Shown here in pieces: positions 9,519 through 20,364 of a stretch of DNA of 64,000 nucleotides (position 1 is its first letter; every line of letters begins with the position of its first letter). The position numbers were made by a program, and so were the translations under genes. The notes beneath the pieces were generated by a model that was not told the DNA's origin, did not search any database, and was given only the letters and a program-made list of their open reading frames with translations. This DNA is from Spirochaetales bacterium Spiro_02 (GTDB taxonomy: Bacteria > Spirochaetota > Spirochaetia > Sphaerochaetales > Sphaerochaetaceae). The DNA lies in NCBI GenBank assembly GCA_001604275.1, contig LVBD01000041.1:1-64000 (forward strand), read 5' to 3'.

Positions 9519-10301
9519 TCATTCAGGTTGCTTGCGAATGATCCTGACTCGGTTGATCTTGTGGCCGTCGATGTCCTCGACGATGAACACCGCCTCGGAA
9601 TCCTCCACCTGTTCCTTGACGGCCGGTATGCGACCGAACAACTCGAACACATAACCACCGAGCGTCTCGAAGTCATCTTCCGGCAGATGAAGCCCAACGG
9701 TGGAATTGATTTCATCGATCGGGGTCCTGGCCTCGCATAGAAACTCCCCATCCTGCAATTCGCTGATATCCTCGGCTTCATCCTCGTCGAATTCATCTTG
9801 GATTTCACCGACGATCACCTCAAGGATATCCTCCATGCAGATGATACCGGACACACCTCCGTACTCGTCGATAGCTACGGCGATATGCACTTTCCGGAGC
9901 TTAAATTCACGTAGCAAGTCGTCAAGATGCTTGCTCTCCGGAACGAAATACGCCTTGCGCATCAGTTGCCTGACATCGAAATTGTCTTCGATATCAGGTC
10001 GGAGCAAATCCTTCGCATACAGGATTCCGATCACGTTGTCGATCGTGTCATCGTATACCGGGTACCGGGAATACCCCTGTTCGCCGATGATGCCGTAGAA
10101 CTCGTCCAAACTGATGTCCACTGGAATGAACTGCACGTCGATGCGAGGGACCATGACCTCCTTGACGGTCTTTTCTTCGAGTTCCCCGATGCCCTCGATC
10201 ATATCCCTACGTTCTTCGATCTCCGCTTGTTGGACTTGCTCGGACTGTTCGTCCCTGTCCTTTTTTTTCGTTCCAAACAACGACTTTAGGTTCAGACTCA
10301 A
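9519..10301 (-). CDS. corC: CorC/YbeX-like CBS-domain protein
   Basis: The 260-residue protein lacks transmembrane helices. A CBS pair spans about residues 45-175 (VMVPRIDVQFIPVD; VHIAVAIDEYGGVSGIICMEDILEVIVGEIQDEFD) and a CorC_HlyC FAD-binding-like domain follows (about 185-260). The codon at the start is TTG, with only a G-rich sequence before it and no upstream ATG in frame. It is the last gene of a phoH-pgpH-ybeY-corC set equivalent to ybeZYX of Escherichia coli. The family has been linked to Mg/Co resistance and ribosome maintenance; the exact role here is open. Confidence 0.85.
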   Translation of the reverse strand: MSLNLKSLFGTKKKDRDEQSEQVQQAEIEERRDMIEGIGELEEKTVKEVMVPRIDVQFIPVDISLDEFYGIIGEQGYSRYPVYDDTIDNVIGILYAKDLLRPDIEDNFDVRQLMRKAYFVPESKHLDDLLREFKLRKVHIAVAIDEYGGVSGIICMEDILEVIVGEIQDEFDEDEAEDISELQDGEFLCEARTPIDEINSTVGLHLPEDDFETLGGYVFELFGRIPAVKEQVEDSEAVFIVEDIDGHKINRVRIIRKQPE

Positions 10302-10307
10302 CTTCCA

Positions 10308-10823
10308 CTACCCCCGCAATCGGATGAGAATCTGTTCCTGCCGCATGAGCATCGGCTCGGACAAATCATTCGTCGCATGATCTTCACCCAGCAGGTGAAG
10401 CACACCATGGACGAGCAGTCGGTACAGTTCTTCATCTTCTGATACACTAAAATAATCGGCATTTCTTTTCAAGGAGTCGAGGCTGATTACCATGTCTCCG
10501 AGCAACGTTCCCTCGAACTTCCCTTCTTCTTTTCCGCCATCCGTCGCATAGTCATTTTCCAACGGCACATCCGGCCAGTCGAAATCGACGCCGTCGCCGG
10601 AGGCATCGGACTGTACGAAAGACAGGATGTCGGTGCTTTCGTCCCGGCCCCTCCACTGCCTGTTCAACTCCCGAATCCGATCGTCGGAAACGAACGAACA
10701 TGAGAACTCGACATTCTCTACACCGAGATCGGACAGTATGGCATTCAGCCTGCCTCTGACCATTTCTTCCGGCGCACGCTCCGCGAAACCGGGATCATCA
10801 TATTCTATGTCGATGACGTTCAT
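10308..10823 (-). CDS. ybeY: Endoribonuclease YbeY (rRNA maturation)
   Basis: The 171-residue protein carries the zinc-binding signature HGVLHLLGEDH near residue 138, i.e. H-G-x-L-H-L-x-G-x-D-H, and the upstream RELNRQWRGRDESTDILSF typical of the family. YbeY takes part in 16S rRNA 3'-end processing and ribosome quality control. An acidic insertion (residues about 80-100, DWPDVPLENDYATDGGKEEGKFEG) makes it slightly longer than usual. It lies between pgpH and corC. Confidence 0.95.
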   Translation of the reverse strand: MNVIDIEYDDPGFAERAPEEMVRGRLNAILSDLGVENVEFSCSFVSDDRIRELNRQWRGRDESTDILSFVQSDASGDGVDFDWPDVPLENDYATDGGKEEGKFEGTLLGDMVISLDSLKRNADYFSVSEDEELYRLLVHGVLHLLGEDHATNDLSEPMLMRQEQILIRLRG

Positions 10824-10850
10824 ACCTTCGAGAGCCTCCCTGACTTCGTG

Positions 10851-13118
10851 TCAATTCCCCGGCGACGGAACCGACTGTCCCTGCTCGCCGGCATTCTCAT
10901 CCGGATATTCGATCCGCTGATGGTCCCTCCCAACCAATGTCCTGACGAACGAAACCGTGATATCCTCCAGATCGGTCAATGAAAGCCTGGATCCGTCAAG
11001 CTGATGCCGGTCAATTTTGCCCATGATGATCTGGTGAATCAGCTTCTGATATTTCATCGCCGTCGGCCGTTTGATCGTCCTAGTGGCGGCCTCGACGCAA
11101 TCGCTGAGCATCACGATCGCAGCCTCAGGAGACGAAGGAGGAGTTCCGTTGTAGGAAAAATCCTCTTTGTTGACTTCCACATCCCGGTCGCTGGCGGCGG
11201 CCTCCTGCTTCGCCTCATTGTAGAAATACAAGATTACATCGTTGCCATGATGCTCTCCGATGATGTCGAGCACTTCCTGAGGCAACCCTGCGTCACGACC
11301 CTTCTCCATACCGAGCTTCACATGGCTCTTGATGATCGCCGCCGACAAGGATGGCTTCAACTCGTTATGCTTGTTATCGCCGTTTTGGTTCTCTATGAAG
11401 TATTCGGGGTGATCGGCTTTTCCGATGTCGTGGTACAGCCCTCCTACCCGGGCAAGCAACGCATTCGCTCCGATCGTCTGCGCAGCCGCATAGGAAAGAT
11501 CGGCGACCACCCTGCTATGATTGTACGTTCCCTGCGCCACCTGGCTGAGTCTGGTCAGCACAGGACTGTCCGCATACGCCAGCTCATGAAGGCGAAACGC
11601 CGTGGGAAGATTTAGCAGGACCTCGACGACCGGCAACAGGACCGATACTACGATGAAAGAGCCCGACACATTGATGATCGATCCGACGACCAGTAGCCAG
11701 ATTCCATCGAACGAATAGCCGAGCAACAGATTCGAGACAACAGTAACGAAGGCGCAGGACAGAGACGAGAAGAACCATTGATAGACCATGTCGAGCCGCC
11801 TGCTGACGAACTTGATGAAATAGATACAACAGCCGGCCTCGACCATGATGTAGAAAAATGTCATGGAATTGCTGTCGGGAAGCAGTGTTGCATATGCGGC
11901 GACCAGAAACGCGGCGACCAGACCGAGCCGCTTGCGACCGGTGACCATCGCGATGAAAATCGGTGCGATCAGCACGGGCAGGTACGGATCCAGTGTCGGG
12001 ACCACAAGATTGCGAGAAAACCGGACGACGATATACGAGGCGATCCCGCAGATGAGGGTCGCCACCAGCAGAAGGACCAGGTATTGGTCCTGACGCTTCG
12101 TGTTCGGCAGATAATTCTTGAATACCACCAAGGCGCAGATCGTGCAGATTACTACAAAAAACAGGCGGCCAAGCTGCTCCAAGAATGTATACTGCATCGA
12201 GTTCGTATCAAGATATTGAAGAATCTTCAACGCCTGGGCAGTCACCACGGTGTCCTTCTGCAGGATATACGTTCCTTTGGAGACAGTCACGGTCACAGGA
12301 TTCACGGAGTCGGCGACCGCCTCACGTCGTTGCATCGTCGTCAGTTCGTCATATTCCACGTTCGGAGTGGAAAGCAAGCGCAGCGCCTGTGTCAGCAACT
12401 CAGGCTGGAAGTTCGAGAACGAATCGTCATAGTTGCTCAGCCAGCGCAACATCACCCGATCAAGGCCTCCACCGGTGAGAGCCATCGCCACCTTCACCGT
12501 CCGAGGTGTCCGAAAAGGTTCCAGATCTACGGTATTCTCCAGGAAGAAGGACCCGTACCCTTGGGCGGATATCTTGTTCAGCTCTTCATTCGAATAGAGC
12601 CCGACCGACAATATTTCCCGGGAACTCTCACGAAGCAACCGCAGCATTTTTGTCCGTTCGTCGTAGGACAAGGCTGCCAATTGGGTCACGACAGAATCGG
12701 AATCGACCAAGCCGTCCGCTGTCAGCAGCGAAGCGATCTGCACTGGCACGGTCGGATCATCATCGATCTTCTCCACCAGGGCGATGAAACCGTCGATACG
12801 TTTCAGATTCCCAAGCGTCTTGTTCATGGAGAATGCAAAATACGGAAGGACATCATGGGTGGCGGCCGCGACCTTCGCTTGTGTGGCTTGATCGTCGACG
12901 AACGAAATCGATTTCCTTGCTATCACGTCTTCATCCGCCAGCTCTCCGACCTGATATTTACGAGAGAAAGCGTTCAAGGCATCTGAAGATTCGCTTGAAA
13001 GCGCGAGAGGCACGATCAATGCGCAGAGCATCGTCAACACGATCAGCGCATAAATCAGCACGTTCCGGGAAACTGGTCTCGTTTTTCTGTCTTCGGATAT
13101 CAGATTCTTCTTTTTCAT
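10851..13118 (-). CDS. pgpH: PgpH-like 7TM-HD cyclic-di-AMP phosphodiesterase
   Basis: The 755-residue membrane protein has an N-terminal helix (about 20-43), a long extracytoplasmic 7TMR-HDED domain (about 45-300), seven transmembrane helices (about 310-500) and a cytosolic HD domain with the motif GGLYHDIGKADHPEYF followed by the second cluster GEHHGND. This architecture is that of PgpH (YqfF), which hydrolyses c-di-AMP. The start overlaps the phoH stop by four bases, a linkage seen in Firmicutes and spirochaetes. Activity on c-di-AMP is inferred from architecture. Confidence 0.92.
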   Translation of the reverse strand: MKKKNLISEDRKTRPVSRNVLIYALIVLTMLCALIVPLALSSESSDALNAFSRKYQVGELADEDVIARKSISFVDDQATQAKVAAATHDVLPYFAFSMNKTLGNLKRIDGFIALVEKIDDDPTVPVQIASLLTADGLVDSDSVVTQLAALSYDERTKMLRLLRESSREILSVGLYSNEELNKISAQGYGSFFLENTVDLEPFRTPRTVKVAMALTGGGLDRVMLRWLSNYDDSFSNFQPELLTQALRLLSTPNVEYDELTTMQRREAVADSVNPVTVTVSKGTYILQKDTVVTAQALKILQYLDTNSMQYTFLEQLGRLFFVVICTICALVVFKNYLPNTKRQDQYLVLLLVATLICGIASYIVVRFSRNLVVPTLDPYLPVLIAPIFIAMVTGRKRLGLVAAFLVAAYATLLPDSNSMTFFYIMVEAGCCIYFIKFVSRRLDMVYQWFFSSLSCAFVTVVSNLLLGYSFDGIWLLVVGSIINVSGSFIVVSVLLPVVEVLLNLPTAFRLHELAYADSPVLTRLSQVAQGTYNHSRVVADLSYAAAQTIGANALLARVGGLYHDIGKADHPEYFIENQNGDNKHNELKPSLSAAIIKSHVKLGMEKGRDAGLPQEVLDIIGEHHGNDVILYFYNEAKQEAAASDRDVEVNKEDFSYNGTPPSSPEAAIVMLSDCVEAATRTIKRPTAMKYQKLIHQIIMGKIDRHQLDGSRLSLTDLEDITVSFVRTLVGRDHQRIEYPDENAGEQGQSVPSPGN

Positions 13119-14167
13119 CTTGCCTGACGGCGCTCCTGTTGCACGCTATCTTCAGGGGAAACTTCTCGAAGCGCAGGTTCCCTGTCCTTGGCGTACGCAT
13201 CAACAATCCTTCGGACGATTCTGCTTCTCACGACATCGACTGATGTGAATTTAATGAACGAAAGCCCATCGATGCCATGAAGTATCTGGGAGGCATGCAC
13301 GAGACCGCTGTCCTTGCTCTTGGGCAGATCGATCTGCGATATGTCCCCGGTTATGATCGATATCGAGTTCTCTCCGATTCTCGTCAGGAACATTTGCATC
13401 TGCTCTTTCGTCGTATTCTGGGCTTCGTCCAGAATGATGCAGGCATTGTGGATCGACCGTCCACGCATATATGCGAGCGGAGCGATCTCGATGGCGCCGC
13501 TTTCTTCCATTCTCCGGATCACAGTCGGAGGAATCAGCCACTCCATCGCATCGTACAGCGGCCTCAGGTAAGGATTGAGCTTCTGCGAAAGATCTCCGGG
13601 AAGGAAGCCGAGGCTCTCCCCAGCCTCAACGACAGGTCTGGTCAGAACCAACTTCTGCTTTTTCCCGGATAGAATCAGAGAAAGCGCATATGCGATGGCC
13701 AGGAACGTCTTGCCAGTCCCCGCAGGACCGATGCCGAAGACAATCTGATTCAACCGCATTGCCTCGATGTATTGGCGTTGCCTCGAACTTTTCGGATATA
13801 CGCTTTTGCCTGATACCGTTATCATCGTTTCCGAGAGCGCAGATGCCCGGTCGCCGCTTTCTACGGCATCGTCCCGACGCCCGGAAAGCACATCGTCGAT
13901 GGACGGTAGGCTCCTGACCGCCTGATATTCCATGAAGATCTCCGGTTCGGTGATATCCTGTCCGCGGGCTGCCAACGTCATCAAGCGCCTGAGCAAGGCA
14001 GAGAAACATTTGGCTGTCTCCCCCTCCGGGCCCGAGAACTCCATGCGGTTGCCTTTGACAAAGAGCTCGAAACCCAGCAACATCTCCAGATACGGGATAT
14101 TCCGGTCATTGATCCCGCATACGGCGCGCATCAGGTCCTCAGATTCAAATACTACGCTTCTACCCAT
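13115..14167 (-). CDS. phoH: PhoH-like ATPase (YbeZ)
   Basis: The 350-residue cytoplasmic ATPase has a Walker A GPAGTGKTFLA (about residue 145), a Walker B region ACIILDEAQNTT and the sensor-like GDISQIDLP. The N-terminal 110 residues contain a KH-like segment (DRNIPYLEMLLGFELFVKGNRMEF). PhoH/YbeZ works together with YbeY in rRNA processing, which fits its operon. It starts 7 bases after the lptD-like stop. Confidence 0.93.
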   Translation of the reverse strand: MGRSVVFESEDLMRAVCGINDRNIPYLEMLLGFELFVKGNRMEFSGPEGETAKCFSALLRRLMTLAARGQDITEPEIFMEYQAVRSLPSIDDVLSGRRDDAVESGDRASALSETMITVSGKSVYPKSSRQRQYIEAMRLNQIVFGIGPAGTGKTFLAIAYALSLILSGKKQKLVLTRPVVEAGESLGFLPGDLSQKLNPYLRPLYDAMEWLIPPTVIRRMEESGAIEIAPLAYMRGRSIHNACIILDEAQNTTKEQMQMFLTRIGENSISIITGDISQIDLPKSKDSGLVHASQILHGIDGLSFIKFTSVDVVRSRIVRRIVDAYAKDREPALREVSPEDSVQQERRQAR

Positions 14168-14174
14168 CTATCTC

Positions 14175-17100
14175 TCAGGTTCCTTGCGACCAGACATCGT
14201 CTTGCCGGGTCCACGTTTCATCCACCTTCAACTCGGGGATTGTATTCCACTGGAGGAATATCGTGACTTTCGGCACCCATTGCCAGTCATGCCCAGATAA
14301 TACAACGCTTCCGGTGTATTTGCAATGGAGGTCCCAGTCCTTCATGTAGTGGATCAGTTCCACCGAAACATCTTCCATATTGAACTGCGTATGTGTTCTT
14401 CCGGTTCCGAAGAAGTCCACGGAACGCATCAGATCCTCGAACATAGCCTGCCAGCTGAACGTATCGCCGTCGTAATAGCTGAAGAAACCATTGTTGGTAG
14501 AAGTAAGCCCGATACTGAGGGAAAGGAATTCTGCGATCGAGAAATTGACTTTCGCGGTCAGGGACAGGCTGGAGGAGTATCGATCCTGGAAGTCGAAATA
14601 CAAATCGGAAGACAGCGAGAATCCGAGCTTGATCCTTCGTTTCCACCAGGAGAACGTCAGGCCATCGATATTGGTCTCAAGGTCGAAGGAACTGAGCGAA
14701 AGGGATGCGGCAGGACCTTCGAACGTGAAGGACAGTTTCGCGATCGACGACGTATCTTTCGGATTGCGTTTGAATGCGACTGACGAAACCAAACTGTTGA
14801 AATAATTGTCGCCTGACGTCGACGTAGCCACGAAGTCGATCGATTGTTTCGCTTCCAGCCGATTTCCGAACGCCTTCAAAGCGAAATAGCCGTTGAGCGT
14901 AAAAGGGGCCCAGAAAGAACCGTCAGGATCATACGAAGCGGTCTGATACGTACCGGTGAAACTTGTGGAGATCATGCCTTGCTCATATCCTATCACCGCG
15001 GTAATCAAATCCTTTTGCAGATTTCCATTTCCATCGTCGACGAATTTGAAGGAGAAATTCGTTCTCCAACCGCCGTAGCGCCAAGCCAAAGCGGGCAGCA
15101 GGGAGAAACGAAGCGGCGGAAGCGTCCCGGTCAGGGATGCGGTGAACGTGCCGGCAGAGGTATCAAACGATTTGGTCAATGCCAATTGATGTGTGGTCAC
15201 AAAATCACTGTCCCAAGATGCCCATTGCTCGATAATTTCAGGGTCCACGGAATCTCTTTCAACTTTTTTATAGTTATACAGTTTCGTGACAAGCGTATAT
15301 TTCAGTCCGAGCAACGGGATTTCCGCGACAGTGCTGGATGTCAGCTGCAGCTGTGTCGATGCATAGTTGTCGTTATCCTCTTCTTCGGAAATCGTCAATG
15401 CAGGAGCCAACTTCTGCGAGAATTTGAACCAATAAGGAGCGATGCTTCCCTCCAGAATCAACGATCCTTTTGTCGCCGCATACAAAGTCTGTGGCCCGAG
15501 CATATTGTTTTCGTCAGTTGAAGAAGCATACTGATTCTTAAGAGTCTGATCGAGCGTATATCCGAGAGACAGCAAATGCATTCCCGTCGAAGCACTTTTC
15601 GCACTCCTATCGGAAACGGATTCAGCACGATACATATCCGGCAGGATTTCATCCGTAGTCTGTTCATCCGTAGTCTGTTCATCCGTAGTCTGTTCATCCG
15701 TAGTCTGTTCGTCGTTCGAAACGCTTGCCGAAACATCACCGACAGCCACATCTTCGGATTCCGAACCGGCAGATTGCCTGATGCGCTCGAGTTCAATCTC
15801 AAGGTCAGAACCTGCTCTAGCTTTCGACGTCACCCGAGCAGAAGCTTCTTTCTTTACCGAAAAAAGCGTGCCGGCCATGGCCGCAGTCAAATTAGGCAAC
15901 GTCAAGGAAGATATCTTATATGAATTCGTCGAAGAGGAGTCCCATTGGAACGTGGCGATCGCATCCAGCTTTGAAATTTCAAGTTTCGTAATATATGGAG
16001 AAGCGACACCCTTTGGAAATGTGAATTTCCCACCAGCTTTCCACGTATATGACGTTATATCGCTTCTGTAGTCGGTCGGAAATTCCTGGCTGGAACCGAA
16101 CAACGCATCGAGGGAAAACGAGGTCAGCCGGTTTCCGTAGATCCGCATGACGCCGGGATCAGAATACAGCGGCATCGATAACGAGAAATCGACGATATCG
16201 GTATCGATATCAGTGGACAAACTTCCAAGATACCGGAACGTCGGGTGGTAATATCCGCTCGAGGTCGTCGTACCGGGAGAAAACGCAACGCCTCCCCCCG
16301 CATCGATAACGATTTTCTTTTTCAACAACGCAGTAGATGAATCGAAACCAACGAAAACGCCTGCATTCTGATACGCGTCGGCCATCAGTGCCAGGTAGGA
16401 ACCGGTTTCGTCCGCCCAGGAAGCAAGTCCGTCCTCGGTTCCGTCGGAGGAAGCGGCAGTATAGATTAGGCCGGATTTCGCACGAGGACCGTCTGTCTTC
16501 GTGGAGAGCAAGGATGAAAAACTGCTTTGGTCAGACGCCTTGATCTTCGGATACGATCCATACACTTCATAGGTAGTGCTCAGGAACATGCCTCGATCGC
16601 TAGCAAATCCGAAAGCGGGGTTGAATACCATCGTCGAACCTGGATAGAAAAAAAATGGAACCCAGAGCACAGGAACACGACCGATCGAAAGATATGCATT
16701 GTCGACGAACATGTCTCCGTCGGGAAGTATCGCCATCGACCGAGCGGTAATGCTGGAATATGCCGTATCAGGGTTTGTCGTCACGTACCCTTCCCGGATC
16801 TGTACTCCGCCGGAAGAGCCGCGATAATCGATTTGCGTTCCTCTGGTGAAAAAGTCGACAGCCTCGTCCTCGCTATTGGTACGGCTCGTCGTAAGTGTCC
16901 CGCCAGATACGGAAATATTCCCGCTTTTCCATTCGAGACTGACGATATCGCCATTCACCTCCTGCACTGCCGAGGATTCCGAACTATCCTTGAACGAAAC
17001 ATGGCCCATCGCAGTCAACCTGGAATTGGCGAGATCGATCGTCATCCTGCCCGCCGTTAGTTCTTTCGTCGCTCCATCTCCATTGCCGGGTGTGAACCGA

Positions 17101-17531
17101 ACGGTCACATTCCCCTCAAGCACGACCAGATCCGAGTCGCTTCCGGCGCTCATCATCCGCTGGGCATCGATGATCTCCAGGTCATAAGCACTTTCTTGAT
17201 CGGCTTGTCCGGAAAGTGAACCGTCATCCTCCGACAACGAAAGTTCCTGCGACGCGAACCCGTGATAGGAAAACAGCCGTTCCCGAAGCTGATCCACAGT
17301 CCCCGATACGTCAAGTCCCCTGAGGGCGCACATCGACTGAAGTTCTTCCTGCGACGCATAGGCGATGGACTCGGAAAGCAGCAATGCGACTGAATCGGAA
17401 CCGCCAGCGCTTTCGATCGCATCCGCAGGATACACTGAGAACGCCCCATACCAACACAGGAGCATGGAAACGAGGAGAATCCGCACGATCGGAAATCGTT
17501 CCGACTTAATGGTCCCTTGATTTCTTATCAT
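14175..17531 (-). CDS. LptD-like outer-membrane assembly protein
   Basis: The product is about 1118 residues. The chosen ATG (17531) lies inside the uvrA end (26-base overlap) and gives a signal peptide ([22 protein letters not shown]). Residues about 62-90 resemble a SAP-type helix-turn-helix ([19 protein letters not shown]). Next is an OstA/LptD jellyroll-like region ([12 protein letters not shown]... [20 protein letters not shown]), where the 'vPvlWvPFF' segment is typical of LptD. The remainder is rich in aromatic beta-strands, as expected for a large barrel. A 4x DEQTT repeat lies near residue 610. The family inserts LPS in Gram-negatives; what it exports in a spirochaete is not known from sequence. 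Confidence 0.8.
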   Translation of the reverse strand: MIRNQGTIKSERFPIVRILLVSMLLCWYGAFSVYPADAIESAGGSDSVALLLSESIAYASQEELQSMCALRGLDVSGTVDQLRERLFSYHGFASQELSLSEDDGSLSGQADQESAYDLEIIDAQRMMSAGSDSDLVVLEGNVTVRFTPGNGDGATKELTAGRMTIDLANSRLTAMGHVSFKDSSESSAVQEVNGDIVSLEWKSGNISVSGGTLTTSRTNSEDEAVDFFTRGTQIDYRGSSGGVQIREGYVTTNPDTAYSSITARSMAILPDGDMFVDNAYLSIGRVPVLWVPFFFYPGSTMVFNPAFGFASDRGMFLSTTYEVYGSYPKIKASDQSSFSSLLSTKTDGPRAKSGLIYTAASSDGTEDGLASWADETGSYLALMADAYQNAGVFVGFDSSTALLKKKIVIDAGGGVAFSPGTTTSSGYYHPTFRYLGSLSTDIDTDIVDFSLSMPLYSDPGVMRIYGNRLTSFSLDALFGSSQEFPTDYRSDITSYTWKAGGKFTFPKGVASPYITKLEISKLDAIATFQWDSSSTNSYKISSLTLPNLTAAMAGTLFSVKKEASARVTSKARAGSDLEIELERIRQSAGSESEDVAVGDVSASVSNDEQTTDEQTTDEQTTDEQTTDEILPDMYRAESVSDRSAKSASTGMHLLSLGYTLDQTLKNQYASSTDENNMLGPQTLYAATKGSLILEGSIAPYWFKFSQKLAPALTISEEEDNDNYASTQLQLTSSTVAEIPLLGLKYTLVTKLYNYKKVERDSVDPEIIEQWASWDSDFVTTHQLALTKSFDTSAGTFTASLTGTLPPLRFSLLPALAWRYGGWRTNFSFKFVDDGNGNLQKDLITAVIGYEQGMISTSFTGTYQTASYDPDGSFWAPFTLNGYFALKAFGNRLEAKQSIDFVATSTSGDNYFNSLVSSVAFKRNPKDTSSIAKLSFTFEGPAASLSLSSFDLETNIDGLTFSWWKRRIKLGFSLSSDLYFDFQDRYSSSLSLTAKVNFSIAEFLSLSIGLTSTNNGFFSYYDGDTFSWQAMFEDLMRSVDFFGTGRTHTQFNMEDVSVELIHYMKDWDLHCKYTGSVVLSGHDWQWVPKVTIFLQWNTIPELKVDETWTRQDDVWSQGT
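15648..15707. repeat. Four perfect 15-bp tandem repeats in the lptD-like gene
   Basis: The unit TTCATCCGTAGTCTG is repeated four times without change and encodes DEQTT on the minus strand. Being a multiple of three, copy-number change would lengthen or shorten the acidic linker without a frameshift. Confidence 0.95.
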
Positions 17532-20355
17532 CCAGCACTTGTGCCAAATAATACCCCGTATGGCTATCTTTGCATAGTGCGACTTGTTCCGGAGTACCCG
17601 ATGCGACCAACATTCCGCCGCCATCCCCGCCCTCGGGACCGAGATCGATCAGATAGTCAGCCTGCTTGATTACATCCAGGTTATGCTCAATCAAAATGAC
17701 GGTATTTCCCGTGTCGACGAGCCGGTTGATCACCTCCATCAATTTCTTCACATCAGCAAAATGCAGTCCCGTCGTAGGTTCGTCCAAGACATACAGCGTC
17801 TTGCCCGTACTCCGCTTGGATAGCTCCAGGCTGAGCTTCACCCGCTGGGCCTCCCCTCCGCTCAGCGTCAGCGCGCTCTGCCCGAGCTTGATATAGTCCA
17901 GACCGACGGAAATGAGCGTATCGATCTTCCTCTTGATGGACGGGATGGCGCCAAAGAATTCCGAAGCCTCGGCCATAGTCATTTCCAGAACATCATGGAT
18001 ATTCTTCCCCTTATATCTGACCGCCAACGTCTCCTGGTTGAATCGTTTTCCATGACAGACATCGCATGTGACGAAGACGTCGGGAAGGAAATGCATCTCG
18101 ATCTTCAGCGTCCCATCGCCCTGGCAGTTCTCGCAGCGGCCGCCGGGAACATTGAAGGAAAACCGGCTTGCTTTGTATCCGCGGGCCTTGCTTTCCGGCA
18201 ACGAGGCGAACAGTTCTCTGATCGGCGTGAACGCTCCTACATAGGTCGCGGGATTGCTTCTTGGTGTCCGACCGATCGGACTTTGATCGATATTGATGAC
18301 TTTGTCTATGTGCTCCATGCCCGCAATCGAGCTATACCCGTCGAAATCCTCCGACTGACGGTTCAAAACCCGTCTGACCGCTGGGAGCAGGACTTCGTTG
18401 AGCAACGTGCTCTTTCCGGAACCGGAGACTCCCGTCAGGACGATCAACTCGCCGAGGGGAAATTCGACATCCACATGCTGAAGATTGTTCTTGTAAGCAC
18501 CTTTGAGGATGATAGAATGCCCGTTGCCTTTTCTACGCTTCGAAGGTACCGGGATGACCAGCTTGTGCGAAAGAAACTGTCCCGTGATGCTCTGAGGATT
18601 CAACTCGATCTCATCAGGGGTTCCCTGCGCCGTGATGTAGCCGCCATGGACGCCGGCGCCAGGTCCGAGATCCACGACATAGTCGGCTTCCCTGATCGTC
18701 GCCTCGTCATGTTCCACGACGATCAGCGTGTTGCCAAGATCCCTCAGATGCTTCAGCGTATCGATCAACTTCTGGTTGTCGCGCTGATGCAGACCGATCG
18801 ACGGCTCGTCAAGAACATACAGCACGCCGCTCAACGCCGAACCAATCTGAGTCGCGAGGCGGATGCGCTGGGCCTCGCCGCCGCTCAACGTGGCCGACGA
18901 ACGATCGAGAGTCAGATAGTCCAGTCCCACATCGGAGAGGAACCGCAGACGAGCCTTGATTTCCTTAAGTATCTGGAAACTGATTTCCTCCTCGGTCCGG
19001 GTCAAGGACAGGGAATCGAAGAATCCAATCGAAGTGCGCACGGACATGTTCGTCACTTCGACGATATTCTTACCGCCGACGAAGACTGTCAGAGCCTCGG
19101 GTCGCAACCGTGCTCCATGACATGCCTCGCAGGTTCGGGCCGTCTGGAACGTCTCCAGCCACATGCGTATCTGCATGGAGTTGGTTTCATACATCCTACG
19201 CTTCAGATCAGGAATGATTCCTGCGAACGGCTTTTCAACGTGGTATACCGTTCCTTTCTCCTCGTTTCGATATGCACGGGAAATTTTTTCCTGCGTCCCA
19301 TAGAGAATGATGTCGATGATTTCATCCGACAGATCCGAGAATGGAGTATCCAGAGTAAAACCATAGTGTTTCGCGAGAGATTCGAACATGGTACGGCCCC
19401 ATGTCGCATCAGGATTTTGGGAAGCGATCGCACCTTGATTGAACGACTTGGATCTGTCAGGAATGATCTTCTCTGGATCGAATTCACTTTTGAATCCCAG
19501 CCCGTTGCATGAGGGGCAAGCCCCGAACGGATTGTTGAAGGAAAACAACCTCGGCTGCAATTCCGGGATCGTGATGCCGCAATGCGGGCAGCTGTTCCGT
19601 TCGCTATATATCTCATTGTGTTCGATACCATGCTCATCGAACGACGCAATCTCGACCAGGCCGTTGGTCATGTCGATCGCGGTTTCTATGCTGTCCGCCA
19701 GGCGCTGACGACTGTCAGGATGGAGCATCAGACGGTCTACGACGACCTCGATCGTATGCTTGAACTGCTTGTCCAAAGAAATCGGCTCGTCCAGGACGCG
19801 CATCTCCTTGTCGATCCTCACCCGCTGAAACCCTGCGTTCTTCGCATCCTCGAGAACCTTCTTGTGTTCCCCCTTTCTTCCGAGCACCACCGGAGCCAAC
19901 ACCATCATCCGGGAATCGACTGGAAGCTGATATACCGCATCGATGATCTGGTCGATGCTTTGCTCGCTGATCTCACGACCGCACTGCGGGCAATGGGGCT
20001 TGCCAATCCGGGCCCAGAGCAACCGATAGTAGTCGTAGATCTCCGTAATCGTCCCGACGATGGATCTCGGATTCCTGTGGGTGGATTTCTGCTCGATCGC
20101 GATGGCCGGCGACAGCCCCTCCATGTAGTCTACATCCGGTTTTTCCAATCTCCCGAGAAACTGGCGTGCGTAGGCGGAAAGACTTTCCACATACCTGCGC
20201 TGCCCTTCGGCGAAGATCGTATCGAATGCCAGAGAACTCTTCCCTGATCCGCTCAACCCAGATATGACGATCAACTGATCCTTATCCAGATCCAGGTCGA
20301 TGTTCTTCAGATTATGTTCTCTAGCACCTTTAATGATGAGCTTGTTCTGACGCAT
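17506..20355 (-). CDS. uvrA: Excinuclease ABC subunit A
   Basis: The 949-residue ATPase is the damage-recognition subunit of nucleotide excision repair. Two ABC modules are seen: Walker [11 protein letters not shown] near the N terminus and [10 protein letters not shown] near residue 640, signatures [14 protein letters not shown] and [14 protein letters not shown], and zinc-finger cysteines CPHCG..CPSCNG and [19 protein letters not shown] 20355 follows GGAGACATTG with good spacing; a TTG one codon earlier is less likely. It lies 9 bases after ispG and overlaps the lptD-like gene. The uvrA-lptD pairing is, from memory, also present in Treponema. Confidence 0.97.
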   Translation of the reverse strand: MRQNKLIIKGAREHNLKNIDLDLDKDQLIVISGLSGSGKSSLAFDTIFAEGQRRYVESLSAYARQFLGRLEKPDVDYMEGLSPAIAIEQKSTHRNPRSIVGTITEIYDYYRLLWARIGKPHCPQCGREISEQSIDQIIDAVYQLPVDSRMMVLAPVVLGRKGEHKKVLEDAKNAGFQRVRIDKEMRVLDEPISLDKQFKHTIEVVVDRLMLHPDSRQRLADSIETAIDMTNGLVEIASFDEHGIEHNEIYSERNSCPHCGITIPELQPRLFSFNNPFGACPSCNGLGFKSEFDPEKIIPDRSKSFNQGAIASQNPDATWGRTMFESLAKHYGFTLDTPFSDLSDEIIDIILYGTQEKISRAYRNEEKGTVYHVEKPFAGIIPDLKRRMYETNSMQIRMWLETFQTARTCEACHGARLRPEALTVFVGGKNIVEVTNMSVRTSIGFFDSLSLTRTEEEISFQILKEIKARLRFLSDVGLDYLTLDRSSATLSGGEAQRIRLATQIGSALSGVLYVLDEPSIGLHQRDNQKLIDTLKHLRDLGNTLIVVEHDEATIREADYVVDLGPGAGVHGGYITAQGTPDEIELNPQSITGQFLSHKLVIPVPSKRRKGNGHSIILKGAYKNNLQHVDVEFPLGELIVLTGVSGSGKSTLLNEVLLPAVRRVLNRQSEDFDGYSSIAGMEHIDKVINIDQSPIGRTPRSNPATYVGAFTPIRELFASLPESKARGYKASRFSFNVPGGRCENCQGDGTLKIEMHFLPDVFVTCDVCHGKRFNQETLAVRYKGKNIHDVLEMTMAEASEFFGAIPSIKRKIDTLISVGLDYIKLGQSALTLSGGEAQRVKLSLELSKRSTGKTLYVLDEPTTGLHFADVKKLMEVINRLVDTGNTVILIEHNLDVIKQADYLIDLGPEGGDGGGMLVASGTPEQVALCKDSHTGYYLAQVLDDKKSRDH

Positions 20356-20364
20356 CAATGTCTC

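Noticed and set aside
11778-12986. Long plus-strand frame opposite pgpH
   Set aside because: Antisense shadow of the clear pgpH coding sequence, without a start site.
15648-15707. CRISPR-like array
   Set aside because: The repeats are directly adjacent 15-bp units without spacers and are coding.
17995-19512. 505-codon frame antisense to uvrA
   Set aside because: Shadow of the conserved UvrA frame; no ribosome binding site or recognisable domain.
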